From the NCBI GenBank assembly GCA_030581615.1, contig JAKTTT010000013.1, positions 248,001 to 312,000 on the forward strand: a stretch of 64,000 nucleotides of DNA. Direction: 5' to 3'. The notes beneath the pieces are model-generated. The model was given only the letters and a program-made list of their open reading frames with translations. It was not told the origin of the DNA and searched no databases. The translations under genes and the position numbers were made by a program. Positions 63,905 through 64,000 of the stretch are shown here, in pieces. The DNA is from Alloascoidea africana. Its lineage: Eukaryota; Ascomycota; Alloascoideomycetes; Alloascoideales; Alloascoideaceae. Every line of letters begins with the position of its first letter. Within the stretch, counting starts at the first letter, position 1.

Positions 63905-64000
63905 TCAGAAAGTCAATAATAATCCGTAGTGGCCAGGGCCGAATTCGAGAGACAACTCGGCTGCAACCGCCAGTGCCGGTTCCTTCTCCTTCAATCCCTT
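63905..64000 (-). CDS. Possible 3' end of an unidentified gene
   Basis: On the minus strand the window edge opens directly into a 31-codon frame ending in TGA at 63905-63907. It reads KEKEPALAVAAELSLEFGPG then HYGLLLTF. The composition looks coding, but 31 codons are too few to be sure and no family is assigned. Confidence 0.3.
   Translation of the reverse strand, partial: KGLKEKEPALAVAAELSLEFGPGHYGLLLTF

Noticed and set aside
1-64000. tRNA genes, CRISPR arrays, LTR elements
   Set aside because: No GGTTCGA-type B box with a matching A box, no spaced direct repeats and no paired terminal repeats with retroelement proteins were seen by eye. A tRNA or covariance-model scan would be decisive.

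Overview
This is nuclear DNA of a budding yeast (Saccharomycotina). Markers of that group are the DASH subunit Spc34, Whi3, Nrg1, Reb1, Mdv1, Sps19 and a Pet20/Sue1 protein. Introns are frequent: at least eleven genes are spliced, several with two to five introns, with GTATGT/GTAAGT/GTGAGT donors and CTAAC branch sites close to the acceptor. EAF, NudE and an SPF45-type G-patch protein, which Saccharomyces lacks or has strongly diverged, are also present. An early-diverging, intron-rich lineage (Dipodascales/Yarrowia type) fits best, but the species cannot be fixed from the sequence. CTG is read as leucine (for example the conserved Leu of the Cct7 DEKLIG motif near 36952), so this is not a CUG-Ser yeast.

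Layout. 1-7.6 kb: DJP1-type DnaJ (3' end outside the window), divergent NRG1, then ECM2/SLT11 and a RING protein. 7.7-11.9 kb: mitochondrial RSM10 divergent from TRM7, then a DET1-like phosphatase with five introns. 12.9-18.0 kb: RTA1-family membrane protein, an unrecognised 647-residue protein, a Pet20/Sue1 mitochondrial protein. 20.0-24.0 kb: WHI3 and an unrecognised protein with a C-terminal membrane segment. 24-28 kb: AT-rich gene desert with unidentified coding traces. 28-41.9 kb: ferric reductase, NAD(P)HX epimerase, SPS19, DID2, EAF, CCT7, MDV1, SPC34. 42-47.3 kb: AYR1 and two tandem secreted metallophosphatases. 47.3-50.4 kb: gene-poor, with a Helitron relic folded into a large hairpin. 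50.4-64 kb: KAE1, a membrane-anchored glutaredoxin, a uS17-like protein, REB1, an SPF45-like splicing factor, a NudE protein and perhaps the end of one more gene.

Most genes are housekeeping and unrelated to their neighbours. The exception is the acid phosphatase pair. Their N-terminal halves are nearly identical in blocks, pointing to gene conversion, and each has two CACGTG boxes at matching distances upstream, as expected of a phosphate-starvation (Pho4-type) regulon. Transposon content is low: only the Helitron fragment is recognisable. No tRNA, rRNA or CRISPR array was found by eye.
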